Positions 40,331 to 50,607 are shown, counted from the stretch's first letter. The stretch is DNA of 64,000 nt from Pseudomonadota bacterium (GCA_021816625.1 JAKAXM010000009.1:16414-80413), one strand, 5' to 3'. The notes: a model not told the origin generated them from the letters alone. Program-made: numbers and translations.

Positions 40331-41509
40331 CTATAGCGTTGGCGGTCTCGCGGCTGAAGCAGTTTTCGGCGGGCACCAGTAGAGCCAGGCTGTGCCGATG
40401 GCTGCGCTCAAGGGTGAGGCTATAAGAATACCAAGCTTACCTGCCATGCGCTCAGCGCCTGGGCCAAACGCTAGGGTGTCCAAAAAAAGCGCCATCGTAA
40501 ATCCAATCCCACCCAGCCAGGCCACGCCTAAGATGTGGCGGTAGCTCACACCGCTTGGAAGATGAGCAAGGCGCCATCGCAACGCCAACCACGCGGCCCC
40601 GGCAATCCCGAAAAACTTACCCAACAGCAGCCCGAAAAAAATTCCGGCAGCGATCGTTCTTTGCGCCCCTATGGCCTGACCGGAAAATACCAATCCCGCG
40701 TTGGCAAACGCAAAAAGCGGCATGACACCAAAGGTAACGGGGCTTGCGAGCCATTGCTCCAGGCGCCTTGCCGAGGTAACCGGGGAAGACGACGCGGGCG
40801 CGCTCGCGGGAATAGCGGCTGCAACTAAAACTCCAGCAAGCGGTGCGCTTATGCCCGCATACCCCAGCGCAAGCCACAAAAGCGTGCCCATGCCGAGATA
40901 GGGAAAAAGACTCTGGACCTGACGGCGGTTCAAAAGAATTAGTGAGATCAAAATACCAAAGGAGATCAGTAAGGGACCTGTGCTCAGGGTACGAGTGTAA
41001 TAAAAAGCAATGACAAGAATGGCTCCCAGATCATCGACAACGGCAAGCGCTAATAGAAAGAGCATAAGATTGCGCGGCACGCGCCGACCCAATATTGCCA
41101 AGGCCCCTATCGCAAAGGCGATGTCGGTACTCATAGGGATCGCCCACCCGCGTAAGCCAGGATCGGCAGAATTTAAGCTATAATACACAAAAGCGGGGGT
41201 CACCATACCGCCCAGTGCGGCAATGAGCGGCAAGGCCATGGCCTTGGGGTGGCGCAAGGCCCCGTGCACCAGTTCGCGCTTGAGCTCAAGGCCTACTGCC
41301 AAGAAAAATAAGGCCATAAGTCCTTTGTCGACCACTTCTTGGCCGGTGACAACAAGCCCGCCGGGCAATGAATAGGCGGCATGCCAAAATTTATTATAAA
41401 GAGTACCGAAACGGGAGTTGGCCAGTCCTAACGCCACAAGTGCCGCAGAGAAAAGCACAATCGCGCCTAGGACCGGCTGCGGTGCAGCGGGGCTTTCAGT
41501 GTCTGACAT
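40331..41509 (-). CDS. nhaA: Na+/H+ antiporter NhaA
   Basis: 'KGLMALFFLAVGLELKRELVHGAL', 'GWAIPMSTDIAFAIGALAILGRRVPRNLMLFLLALAVVDDLGAILVIAFYYT'. Confidence 0.97.
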   Translation of the reverse strand: MSDTESPAAPQPVLGAIVLFSAALVALGLANSRFGTLYNKFWHAAYSLPGGLVVTGQEVVDKGLMALFFLAVGLELKRELVHGALRHPKAMALPLIAALGGMVTPAFVYYSLNSADPGLRGWAIPMSTDIAFAIGALAILGRRVPRNLMLFLLALAVVDDLGAILVIAFYYTRTLSTGPLLISFGILISLILLNRRQVQSLFPYLGMGTLLWLALGYAGISAPLAGVLVAAAIPASAPASSSPVTSARRLEQWLASPVTFGVMPLFAFANAGLVFSGQAIGAQRTIAAGIFFGLLLGKFFGIAGAAWLALRWRLAHLPSGVSYRHILGVAWLGGIGFTMALFLDTLAFGPGAERMAGKLGILIASPLSAAIGTAWLYWCPPKTASAARPPTL

Positions 41510-41600
41510 GATGTGCCCTAGGTAAAAAGCAGAGAGACTCGTTAGTGATTGAGCGAATGGCTATAGTGTAACAAAAAATAATCACCCGAGGAGACGCGGC

Positions 41601-43421
41601 GTGTTCCCAACCATCCCTAATCACCATGCCCTTTTTGTACTTGCGCTTGTGGTTGTAGCGCTTCTGCTTTTTAGCAATGAGCGCGTGGCCTTGGAGACGT
41701 CAGCCTTGTTCGTGCTGGCAGTGCTGGTTTTGTATTTTAGCGTAAGCCCGCTCGCGGTTCTTGGGCATGAAGTTTCTCCATTGCGATTTTTTTCCGGATT
41801 TAGCAACCCAGCCTTGGTGGCGGTAGTGGCGCTTATGGCGGTAGGCGCCGGAGTCGTCAATACCGGAGGTTTGGAACCGATAGGGCGCGTACTGGCTCGC
41901 CTGTGGCCAACTAGTCCACGGCTTGCGGTTTTAGTGATGCTTTTATGTGCAGCGTTTTTGAGCGCGTTTGTAAACAATACTCCTATCGTAATCTTGCTTT
42001 TGCCGCTTTTGAGTGGCGTTGCGATTCGCACTCAGAGCAGCGCGCCCCGGCTTCTGATGCCTATGGGTTTTGCAACCTTGATAGGAGGCATGGGGACCAC
42101 CATCGGGACCTCCACGAATCTTATTGTTATGAACCTGGCCCAACAGCAGGGTCTGGCCCCCATGGGTATGTTTTCGTTTTCAGTAATCGCGCTTGAAGCC
42201 GCGGTCGTCGGTATCCTGTACTTGTGGCTTCTTATGCCGCACCTACTTCCAGCGACCATACGGACTGTCACTCAGGGATCCCCACGCACGTTTTCTGCGC
42301 GACTGAAGCTGTCGGAAACGAGCCTCGCAGCAGGCAAATCCTTGGCCGACGCTCGGGGCCTCTTGGCGGGGGCGCGGTTATTGGCCGTGTTTCGCGGTAG
42401 TGGCCCGGAATTGGCCTTGCTTCCCGACCTCCGCTTGCGCACCGGTGATATTTTGGTGATCTCCGACAAGCCTGAGCGGATCAAAGAGCACGAGGCTGCG
42501 CTCGGGGCAACCTTGTCTGCAGGCGACAGCCACGCGCCGGACAACGGGCCCAAGGAGGATCGCCAGCTTGCGGAGGTAGTCGTGACTCCCGGATCGCGTC
42601 TGGCCGGGGATTCTCTTGCCGAAAGCTTTTTCGAGGTGCGCTACGGGCTCGTTCCTATCGGCCTTTATCGCCGCGGTGCACCCTATTCGGGCGCGCAGGC
42701 GCTCGACGAGGTCGTATTGGCGCCCGGCGATGTCGTATTGGTCGAAGGGACCCGGACGCAGCTTGATGCGATTCGCCGGAGCGGGCGCCTATTGCTTCTG
42801 GACGCTACTACCAATTTACCTCGCAGCCACAAGGCACCCTATGCCTTGGCAATCATCATGCTCGTAGTGCTGACGGCAGCCCTGAACCTGGCGCCCATCG
42901 CGGTCAGTGCGGTGGTGGGCGTTTTGCTCATGCTCGTCACTGGTTGCCTGACCTGGATCGATTTCGCGCAAGCTGTGCGAGCGGATGTCATTTTGATTAT
43001 CGTGGCGAGCCTAGCCCTTAGTCTGGCTTTGACCGTCACGGGCGGCTCTTCCTATCTCGCTCAGGTTCTTCATGTTTTAGGGAACGGACTGCCACCGGCG
43101 CTTATGATAGGTCTGCTTATCCTTCTGGCTGCGTTGATGGCTAACACGGCGTCCCATGTCGTGGCAGCTGTTATCGGTACGCCGGTGGCCATAGACCTCG
43201 CCCGCAGTCTCCATGCCGTGCCTACACCGTTTGTTTTGGCGGTGCTCTTCGGGGCCAATCTGTGTTTTGCGACCCCTATGTCCTTTCAAACGAACCTTTT
43301 GGTTATGGCGGCCGGGGGCTATCGTTTTCGAGACTTCGTGCGGGCGGGCGTGCCCCTAGTCTTGTTACTTACGGTAACGCTGACCGCGATTTTGGCCACG
43401 CGCTATCACCTGGCGTGGTGA
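41601..43421 (+). CDS. SLC13/DASS-type permease with internal TrkA-C (RCK_C) domains
   Basis: 'FSGFSNPALVAVVALMAVGAGVVNTGGL', 'NNTPIVILLLPLLSGVA', 'LMPMGFATLIGGMGTTIGTSTNLIV' plus central soluble 'LPDLRLRTGDILVISDKPERIKEHE' and 'VVTPGSRLAGDSLAE' RCK_C-like segments. Confidence 0.92.
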   Translation: MFPTIPNHHALFVLALVVVALLLFSNERVALETSALFVLAVLVLYFSVSPLAVLGHEVSPLRFFSGFSNPALVAVVALMAVGAGVVNTGGLEPIGRVLARLWPTSPRLAVLVMLLCAAFLSAFVNNTPIVILLLPLLSGVAIRTQSSAPRLLMPMGFATLIGGMGTTIGTSTNLIVMNLAQQQGLAPMGMFSFSVIALEAAVVGILYLWLLMPHLLPATIRTVTQGSPRTFSARLKLSETSLAAGKSLADARGLLAGARLLAVFRGSGPELALLPDLRLRTGDILVISDKPERIKEHEAALGATLSAGDSHAPDNGPKEDRQLAEVVVTPGSRLAGDSLAESFFEVRYGLVPIGLYRRGAPYSGAQALDEVVLAPGDVVLVEGTRTQLDAIRRSGRLLLLDATTNLPRSHKAPYALAIIMLVVLTAALNLAPIAVSAVVGVLLMLVTGCLTWIDFAQAVRADVILIIVASLALSLALTVTGGSSYLAQVLHVLGNGLPPALMIGLLILLAALMANTASHVVAAVIGTPVAIDLARSLHAVPTPFVLAVLFGANLCFATPMSFQTNLLVMAAGGYRFRDFVRAGVPLVLLLTVTLTAILATRYHLAW

Positions 43422-44388
43422 GCTGGCCGGTAGTCCCGTGGTGGTTCCGAATACAGCAAGGCGACGCGAGCGACCCAAAGGTATCCTTACAACCGCTGGT
43501 TTTACGCCGCGTGCGTGAACATGGGACCGTTTGTCGTTTGGCGCGTTCGCACAATTAAGGACCCAGGAGTGGTACAGCGGGCGGCCTAAAATGCGCGCGC
43601 CATTCCAGGCGAAGGACCGAGAAGGGCTCGCGTTCGTCGTGACTAGGTGGCTGGCACGGTGGCGCTTGCGCGCCCGCCGCGCCACCACTCTGTGGTGCTG
43701 GCGCGAGCCGCAACCATGATCGCCATGCCCGTAGAGTAAGGCAGCCCCATGTAATGGCGATAGGCGAGCCGATACGGTAAGCCGCGCCCATCAACCCAGA
43801 ATGGGCTTATCCTTAAAGACCCCGGTATTCTCACCAGAGACGCTTGCGGGTTTGCTGGCGGCGGCGCAGGCCGTGTTCCGGGTGCCTACCCAGCCATAGA
43901 GCGTCTTCTTGGAGATGCTGCGGTTGCAAGCGGAGGCGGCTATAAATCCCGTCCCGAGCGACCTTCACCGCCCACGCCCTATATGGCAGCGCATAGACGG
44001 CCTGCACGTGATTGTGGGATTTCTGTTTCCGCCTCGTATGCATCTGCGATAAGGCAATTATCCTTAAAGCGTCGAAGGCGTCTGCGACACGGGGGTGCGG
44101 TCATTCATCATGCCGTCTCAGGTCAACAGTTTATTCTCGCTAACCGGGTGCCCCGGAGACCGGGTGGTGAATCGCGTCGGCTACTCGTCACGAGACGGGA
44201 GGCCAACGTCACCGAGGGCAGCCGTCCCTCATTCGCGAAAACCGATGCGGCAAGGCCGCTCGGAGGGGGTCGGGAATTGGCGCCGGGTAGCCCCGGTCCG
44301 CCGCGAGCGCGCGGGTCTCCATCCCCCATCCTTGACGCGTCTGGCGGCTTGCGTCTAGGCTCGGCGCGCCGTCCGAGCAGGGGGTGGG

Positions 44389-45051
44389 ATGAAGGCAGAA
44401 GTTCAGGGCGCGGTCGCCCCGCGTCTACTCGTGGGTGCCCGGGGCTATGCCCACCGGGCCTGGCAGGGGACGTTTTATCCCGCGGATCTCCCGCCGGAAT
44501 GGCGCTTCCTTTTTTATAGCCACCGCTATCCTGCCATCCTTCTGCCGGCGCGCTCGTGGCGCTCCGATGGGGATACCCTAGTGCGCCTGCAAGATGAGGC
44601 GCCGCCCGAATTCCGGGTGGTGCTCGAGGTCTCCGAAGGCGAACTTGCGCGGCTTGAGTCGGCGCCTTTGTGGCCCCAGCCCTTTGTAACGGCGTGTCTC
44701 GTGCGCCTCGCGGACCTCCGTCCCCAGCACGAGGCCGCGCTCGTAGCGCTTGCGGATGTGCTCCCGGTGGTCGTTGATCTCAAAGGCCGCGCCGCACCTA
44801 GCCAGGCGCGTTTGCGGGAACTGGGCCTTGGTTTGTGTGGCCGGCCGGCACAGGGGCGCCCACCGGCTGGACCCTATGCATTAAGTCTCGTGACACGCGC
44901 TGATCGCGCCCTCCTGGGTCGGGGTCTGCGGGCGCTGCTCGATGTCCCGGCGCCGCGCGGCCGGGCCTTGTTCTGTACGGACCCGGCCACGGCGATCAAG
45001 GGCGCAGAGGAGGCGCAGCTTATCGCAGAGCTTCTGCCCGCCGCCCCTTAA
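44389..45051 (+). CDS. DUF72-like protein
   Basis: 'RLLVGARGYAHRAWQGTFYPADLPPEWRFLFYSHRYPAILL' resembles the DUF72 N-terminus; SD-like 'gggggtggg' before ATG. Confidence 0.65.
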   Translation: MKAEVQGAVAPRLLVGARGYAHRAWQGTFYPADLPPEWRFLFYSHRYPAILLPARSWRSDGDTLVRLQDEAPPEFRVVLEVSEGELARLESAPLWPQPFVTACLVRLADLRPQHEAALVALADVLPVVVDLKGRAAPSQARLRELGLGLCGRPAQGRPPAGPYALSLVTRADRALLGRGLRALLDVPAPRGRALFCTDPATAIKGAEEAQLIAELLPAAP

Positions 45052-45614
45052 AAGAGCAGGCTCAGGCCGCCGTAGAGACCGACCCCCGACATATTGACCC
45101 GCGTCCCATAAATGACTCCACTCGGGGCATAGACGCCGCGCAGCTCGGTATAAAAGCCGAGGCTATGCGCCCATTCGAACTCGACCCCGCCATCGACCTC
45201 CACGGCCGGTCCGACGCCCGCTCCGCCGGCGGTCCCGCTTACCTGGGTGTCGATCAGACCGACGCCGGCCCCCACATACGGATACACATGGGCCCAGGGG
45301 CGATGGTATTTCTTGAGCGTGAGCATCAGCAGGCGCGAGGCGACGTTGCCGGTCTCGCCGGTGTTCGCGATATCGTTGTTGGCAAGGAGCACCTCCGCCC
45401 CGTAGGCGATGCCATTGTCATGACGCCGCTCCCAGGCGATGCCAAAGACGTTATTCGCGCCTTGGCTTAGGCCGCTGTCGCGCCCTGCTACGTCTTGATG
45501 CGTGTGGGCCAGATGGGTGGCCCCGATCGTGAGTATAAGGGCGTCTTGGGCGAAGGCCGCGGGGGTGCCCAGAGATAAGGACCCCAGTACGGCCAGGGCA
45601 AGCATTCGTTTCAC
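45048..45614 (-). CDS. Outer-membrane beta-barrel family protein
   Basis: Signal peptide 'MKRMLALAVLGSLSLGTPAAFAQ', alternating beta pattern, C-terminal aromatic 'GLYGGLSLLF'. Confidence 0.8.
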   Translation of the reverse strand: MKRMLALAVLGSLSLGTPAAFAQDALILTIGATHLAHTHQDVAGRDSGLSQGANNVFGIAWERRHDNGIAYGAEVLLANNDIANTGETGNVASRLLMLTLKKYHRPWAHVYPYVGAGVGLIDTQVSGTAGGAGVGPAVEVDGGVEFEWAHSLGFYTELRGVYAPSGVIYGTRVNMSGVGLYGGLSLLF

Positions 45615-45832
45615 AGATCCACCTCCCTACGGATGGGGCCGGAGGATTATAGGGCAGCGCCGGCCCTTTGCCTACGCGTAAGGACGCGTTGCCGGCCAGG
45701 CGGGCTCGGCTGTGTGATTTTCGGTCGGGCTATGGCATCCTCATGGGGTCTGCGGTTGGCTTGCGCTGGGCGCCGCAGGGGCACAGGCCACGGGTCGTGA
45801 TGGATCGGGCCGCTAACGACAAAGGATGAGAC

Positions 45833-46654
45833 GTGGAAGCAACGAAGGGTAGCAAGCCCCTGGTAGCCGTACAGGGCCTCACGTTTTTTCGCGATAGTCG
45901 CGCGATCTTTCAGGACCTGAGCCTGTCTGTGGCCCAAGGTAGCGTAACCGCTATCATGGGGGGCAGCGGGACCGGCAAGACCACGCTCCTTAGTCTGATC
46001 GGCGGCCGTCTGGCGCCGGCGCAAGGTACGGTTGAGGTCGCAGGAGAGCTCGTCCCGACGCTATCGCGCAAGGCGCTATTTGCGTTGCGCCGGCGCATGG
46101 GCATGCTCTTTCAGTCGAGTGCCCTGCTCACCGACCTCGATGTCTTTGAAAATGTCGCCTTTCCTATTCGCGAACACACGCGGCTGCCCGAGCCCATCAT
46201 CCGGAACCTAGTCTTGATGAAGCTCGAGCTGGTCGGTCTGCGCGGCGCGCGTACCTTGTACCCGGCCGAGCTATCCGGGGGTATGGCACGCCGCGTCGCG
46301 CTGGCCCGGGCGCTTGCGCTCGATCCCCTGATGGTCATGTACGACGAGCCGTTTACGGGTCTCGATCCTATTTCTATGGCGGTCATCGTGAAGCTGATTC
46401 GGGAGCTCAATGATGCGCTGGGTATGACGTCCATCGTGGTGACCCACGACGTGGCCGAGGCCTGCAGCATCGCCGATTACATCTACCTCCTGGGCGACGG
46501 ACGGGTCATCGCTGAGGGAACGCCCGCCGATATGCGCAAGACCACAGCCCCCGAGGTGCGCCAATTTATGGCGGGGCTCCCCGATGGTCCCGTGGCGTTC
46601 CATTACCCCGCCCCGGAGTATGTGAGTGATCTGACCGTCGGGGCTACGGTATGA
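45833..46654 (+). CDS. mlaF: Phospholipid ABC transporter ATP-binding protein MlaF
   Basis: 'VTAIMGGSGTGKTTLLSLIGGRLAPAQG', 'ELSGGMARRVALARALALDPLMVMYDEPFTGLDPIS'. Confidence 0.95.
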   Translation: MEATKGSKPLVAVQGLTFFRDSRAIFQDLSLSVAQGSVTAIMGGSGTGKTTLLSLIGGRLAPAQGTVEVAGELVPTLSRKALFALRRRMGMLFQSSALLTDLDVFENVAFPIREHTRLPEPIIRNLVLMKLELVGLRGARTLYPAELSGGMARRVALARALALDPLMVMYDEPFTGLDPISMAVIVKLIRELNDALGMTSIVVTHDVAEACSIADYIYLLGDGRVIAEGTPADMRKTTAPEVRQFMAGLPDGPVAFHYPAPEYVSDLTVGATV

Positions 46655-47439
46655 GGATCGTCGGAATCGTAAGTGGGTTGGGCCGGCGCGTCATCGCCGG
46701 CGTCACGCGGCTGGGCCGCGCGGCCTTATTTTTGGGGCGGCTCGCGCCGGGGCTCGGCATCGCCCTCATGCGCTTTCGGTTAGTGATTCAGCAGATCTAC
46801 ATGACGGGAGTACTGACGCTTGTCATCGTCCTGGTCTCGGGGGCGTTCGTCGGCATGATCCTGGCGCTGCAGGGTTATAACACCCTCGTGCGTTACGATG
46901 CGCAGTCCTCGCTTGGTCTGCTCGTGGCACTGTCTTTGACCCGCGAACTCGGGCCCGTCTTGACGGCGCTCCTGTTTGCAGGCCGCGCGGGTTCGGCGTT
47001 GACCGCCGAGATCGGTCTCATGAAGGCCACCGAGCAGCTCGACGGCATGGAGATGATGGCCGTAGACCCCTTGCCGCGGGTCGTGGCACCACGCTTTTGG
47101 GCGGGCTGGATCGCGGTGCCCCTGCTCGCCATGATCTTTAGCGCAGTCGGCATCATCGGGGCCTATATCGTGGCCGTAGGTGATCTGGGTCTGGATGGCG
47201 GCGTGTTCTGGTCGCAGATGCAAAGTGGTGTAAGTGTGCGCGACGACGTATTGGGTGGACTCATAAAGAGCGTGGTATTTGGCTTCGTCGTGAGCTGGAT
47301 CGCGGTGTTTGAGGGCTATGACGCCAAGCCGACCTCCGAGGGCGTGAGCCGCGCGACCACGCGCACGGTGGTAAGCTCTTCACTGGCGATCTTGGGTCTT
47401 GATTTCATTATGACGGCGTTCATGCTGCGGGGGCTTTGA
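46651..47439 (+). CDS. mlaE: MlaE permease
   Basis: 'GAFVGMILALQGYNTLVRYDAQSSLGLLVALSLTRELGPVLTALLFAGRAGSALTAEIGLMKATEQLDGMEMM'. Confidence 0.97.
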   Translation: MRIVGIVSGLGRRVIAGVTRLGRAALFLGRLAPGLGIALMRFRLVIQQIYMTGVLTLVIVLVSGAFVGMILALQGYNTLVRYDAQSSLGLLVALSLTRELGPVLTALLFAGRAGSALTAEIGLMKATEQLDGMEMMAVDPLPRVVAPRFWAGWIAVPLLAMIFSAVGIIGAYIVAVGDLGLDGGVFWSQMQSGVSVRDDVLGGLIKSVVFGFVVSWIAVFEGYDAKPTSEGVSRATTRTVVSSSLAILGLDFIMTAFMLRGL

Positions 47440-47912
47440 AGATGCAAGGGAAGGGTAGCGAGTTCGCAGTGGGCCTCTTTGTGGTGGCGGGCCTCCTTGC
47501 CTTGGCGATGCTGGCGCTCAAGGTGGGGAACATCCATGTGTTGAGTACGGGCGACACATACTCGGTCACCGCTGACTTCAACGACATCGGCAGTCTCAAG
47601 CCCAAGGCGCCGGTCACGGTGGCCGGTGTGCGGGTAGGCGAGGTCGCGCGCATTACGGTAAACCCCACGACGTATCAGGCCGTCGTGACCCTGGATATCA
47701 TGAAAAAATACCGGTTCCCGCGCGATTCCAGTGCGTCTATTGAGACCGCCGGATTGCTGGGCGAGCAGTATGTGAGCCTAAGTCCGGGCGGTAGCCGGCA
47801 CGACTTGAAGAACGGTGGTAAGATTCGCATAACGCAGTCTGCCATTATCCTGGAAAAGATCATAAGCCAGTTGCTCTACAGCAAGGCTGGCCATACTTCC
47901 GGCCATCAGTGA
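47436..47912 (+). CDS. mlaD: MlaD MCE-domain protein
   Basis: 'YSVTADFNDIGSLKPKAPVTVAGVRVGEVARITV', 'ASIETAGLLGEQYVSLSPGG'. Start may be ATG 47442. Confidence 0.95.
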   Translation: MKMQGKGSEFAVGLFVVAGLLALAMLALKVGNIHVLSTGDTYSVTADFNDIGSLKPKAPVTVAGVRVGEVARITVNPTTYQAVVTLDIMKKYRFPRDSSASIETAGLLGEQYVSLSPGGSRHDLKNGGKIRITQSAIILEKIISQLLYSKAGHTSGHQ

Positions 47913-47938
47913 AGGGCGACCCAAAGGAGCGGGAACGA

Positions 47939-48565
47939 ATGAGAGTGAAGGGCATCTATGCGCTTGCGGCTATCCTCGTTGGTTTGGTGCTGCCCATGGC
48001 CCGGGCGGGCGCGGCGATCGTGCCGGGCACGCCCCCCAATGTCATCGTGCACGAAAAGACCGACCAGATACTCCACCTGATCGAGCAGAAGCGCAGCCAC
48101 TATGCCCATGACCGGGCGGCGTTATATGCGATGGTGGACAAGCGCATCGTGCCCTATTTCGATTTTCGGCGCATGTCGCGCTGGGTCCTGGCTCGCTACT
48201 GGCGCACTGCGACACCTGCCCAGCGTGCCGCCTTCACGACCCAGTTTCGGGATCTCCTGGTGCGTACTTATGCGACCGCGCTCTTAAGCTACTCAGGCCA
48301 GCGGATCGCCTACCTCCCGTACCGAGGCGGCAACGGGCGCCACGCCATGGTCAAGACCGAGATCATCGAGAACAATGGGGGCTCGAACATCCCCATCGAC
48401 TATATGTTCGTCCATAAGCCGATAGGCTGGAAGGTCTATGACGTCACCATAGACGGGGTGAGTCTCGTGACCAATTACCGGTCGGTCTACGCGAGCAAGA
48501 TCCGGCGTGGCGGACTAAACGGGCTCATTGAGAGCATGAAACGCGTGAACGGCGACACCCATTGA
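47939..48565 (+). CDS. mlaC: MlaC periplasmic substrate-binding protein
   Basis: Signal peptide; 'KRIVPYFDFRRMSRWVLARYWRTATPAQRAAFTTQFRDLLVRTYATAL'; SD 'aaaggag' before ATG 47939. Confidence 0.94.
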   Translation: MRVKGIYALAAILVGLVLPMARAGAAIVPGTPPNVIVHEKTDQILHLIEQKRSHYAHDRAALYAMVDKRIVPYFDFRRMSRWVLARYWRTATPAQRAAFTTQFRDLLVRTYATALLSYSGQRIAYLPYRGGNGRHAMVKTEIIENNGGSNIPIDYMFVHKPIGWKVYDVTIDGVSLVTNYRSVYASKIRRGGLNGLIESMKRVNGDTH

Positions 48566-48861
48566 TGGCCGAACTCGTCGCACGCGCGCCGGGGCGCTAC
48601 GACCTGACCGGGGACCTCACGTTTAGCGCCGAACCCCCCCGCGCCGTCTGGAGTGCGCGCCTTAACCCATCGGAAGGGGCCGTGGTTCTCGATCTCGGTG
48701 GCCTGCAGTCGGTGGACTCTGTGGCGCTCGCCCTGTTGCTCGAGTGGGAGCGGCAGGCACGTGCGGGCGGGTTCCGGCTGGTCGTGACCGCCGTGCCGCC
48801 GCGTCTTAAGGCCCTGATCCAGGTCACGGGACTTGGGGCGCTCTTTGCCGATGCCGCATGA
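48562..48861 (+). CDS. mlaB: MlaB STAS-domain protein
   Basis: STAS-like 'GAVVLDLGGLQSVDSVALALLLEWERQARAGGFRLVVTAVPPRLKALIQVTGL'. Start may be ATG 48565. Confidence 0.9.
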   Translation: MMAELVARAPGRYDLTGDLTFSAEPPRAVWSARLNPSEGAVVLDLGGLQSVDSVALALLLEWERQARAGGFRLVVTAVPPRLKALIQVTGLGALFADAA

Positions 48862-49790
48862 TACCCGACTGTGATGGAGCCGCGATCACCGTTGCTGGTC
48901 TCCATAAACATTTTGGGCGGGTATATGCCCTGCGCGGTATCGACCTCGAGGTCCGTCAGGGGGAATTTTTCGGGCTGCTCGGGCCCAATGGCGCCGGTAA
49001 ATCCACGCTCATCAATATCCTGGCAGGGCTTACCCGGGCCGATGCAGGACGGGCTGCGATCTGCGGCTACGATGTGCGCGCCGACTACCGGCAGGCCCGG
49101 CGGGCGCTAGGCGTCGTCCCTCAGGAAGTTGTCTTCGACCCGTTTTTTACCGTACGCGAGGTGCTGGCCTTGCAGGCCGGGTATTTCGGTCTGAAGGGGG
49201 CCGCGAATCGGGCGTGGCGCGAGGAATTGTTGACCACCCTCATGCTGGCCGATAAGGGTGACGCCAATATGCGCACCTTGTCGGGAGGCATGAAGCGGCG
49301 GGTGCTGATTGCGCAGGCCCTCGTCCATCGTCCCCGGGTGGTCATTCTCGATGAACCGACGGCGGGCGTCGACGTCGAATTGCGCGCCTCGCTATGGGCC
49401 TTTGTGCGCCGTCTCCATGCCGAGGGCCACACGATTGTTTTGACGACCCATTATCTCGAGGAGGCCGAGGTCTTATGTGATCGCATCGCGATCATGCGCG
49501 ATGGGCGGATTGCAGCGCTCGATAGCAAGGAGGCCCTGCTGCGCCGGGCCGTACACAAGACCTTGTCGGTGACCACGCGGGAGCCGGTTGCGGAGCTTCC
49601 CGCACCGCTTCAGGCCAAACTGCATAGGCGTACGGGCAATACGCTCGAGTTCGTTCTGCAACAGGGCACGGATTCTATCCCGGAGGTCCTCGAGGCCCTG
49701 CGGCTTGCCGGCCACGTCGTGATCGATATAGCGACCGAGCAAGCGAGCCTCGAGCACGTCTTTCTCGAGCTTACCCAGAGGACGGCATGA
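48858..49790 (+). CDS. ABC-2 transporter ATP-binding protein (YadG-like)
   Basis: '[20 protein letters not shown]', 'LSGGMKRRVLIAQALVHRPRVVILDEPTAGVDVELR'. Confidence 0.95.
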   Translation: MIPDCDGAAITVAGLHKHFGRVYALRGIDLEVRQGEFFGLLGPNGAGKSTLINILAGLTRADAGRAAICGYDVRADYRQARRALGVVPQEVVFDPFFTVREVLALQAGYFGLKGAANRAWREELLTTLMLADKGDANMRTLSGGMKRRVLIAQALVHRPRVVILDEPTAGVDVELRASLWAFVRRLHAEGHTIVLTTHYLEEAEVLCDRIAIMRDGRIAALDSKEALLRRAVHKTLSVTTREPVAELPAPLQAKLHRRTGNTLEFVLQQGTDSIPEVLEALRLAGHVVIDIATEQASLEHVFLELTQRTA

Positions 49791-50542
49791 ACGGTTTCTC
49801 GGCCTTGTTTTACAAAGAAATTTTGCGTTTCTATAAGGTGTCGTTTCAGACCGTGGCGGCGCCGGTGGTCACGGCACTCCTGTACCTACTTGTGTTTGCG
49901 GGAACCTTCAAAGGCCGTGCCGATGTGCTGCCCGGGGTCTCTTATGTGGCCTTTTTGGTGCCGGGCCTCATGATGATGTCTATGATCCAGAACGCCTTCG
50001 CCAACAGCTCTTCGAGCCTCATACAGTCGAAGGTCACGGGCAATCTCATATTTATCCTGCTTTCGCCCTTGTCGGCCCTCGAGTTCTTCGCGGCCTTCGT
50101 GGCGGCGGCCGTGGTGAGGGCGTTTGCGGTCGCCGTGTGCGTCTACCTGGCGGTCCTGCCGTTTGTGGCGGTGCCGGTGCGCCACCCGCTCTTTCTCCTC
50201 TTTTTCGGCATTTTCGGCAGCGCCGCCCTGGGCGCCCTGGGAGTTATCGCGGGCGTGTGGGCCGAACGCTTTGATCAATTAGCCGGTTTTCAGAACTTCG
50301 TCGTGGTGCCGCTCTCGTTTTTGAGCGGCGTCTTCTATTCCTTACGCGATTTGCCGCCGATTTGGCGGGACCTCTCGCGAGCCAACCCCCTTCTGTACAT
50401 GATCGATGGGTTCCGCTATGGCTTTTTTGGGAGCGCCGATGTCGCCCCCTGGTTTAGTCTGGCTGTGACCGGCGGCTTTTTTCTGGCCGTGTCCCTGTTG
50501 GCTCTGACGTTGGTCGGCCGCGGCTACCGTCTGCGGAACTAA
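49787..50542 (+). CDS. ABC-2 transporter permease (YadH-like)
   Basis: 'YVAFLVPGLMMMSMIQNAFANSSSSLIQSKVTGNLIFILLSPLS', 'FVVVPLSFLSGVFYSLRDLPPIWR'. Confidence 0.94.
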   Translation: MNGFSALFYKEILRFYKVSFQTVAAPVVTALLYLLVFAGTFKGRADVLPGVSYVAFLVPGLMMMSMIQNAFANSSSSLIQSKVTGNLIFILLSPLSALEFFAAFVAAAVVRAFAVAVCVYLAVLPFVAVPVRHPLFLLFFGIFGSAALGALGVIAGVWAERFDQLAGFQNFVVVPLSFLSGVFYSLRDLPPIWRDLSRANPLLYMIDGFRYGFFGSADVAPWFSLAVTGGFFLAVSLLALTLVGRGYRLRN

Positions 50543-50607
50543 CCCTTCCCCACGGGGCACGACGCGGGTATCCTTAAGGGTTAGATGGGATCGGTGCCCT
50601 TACATTC

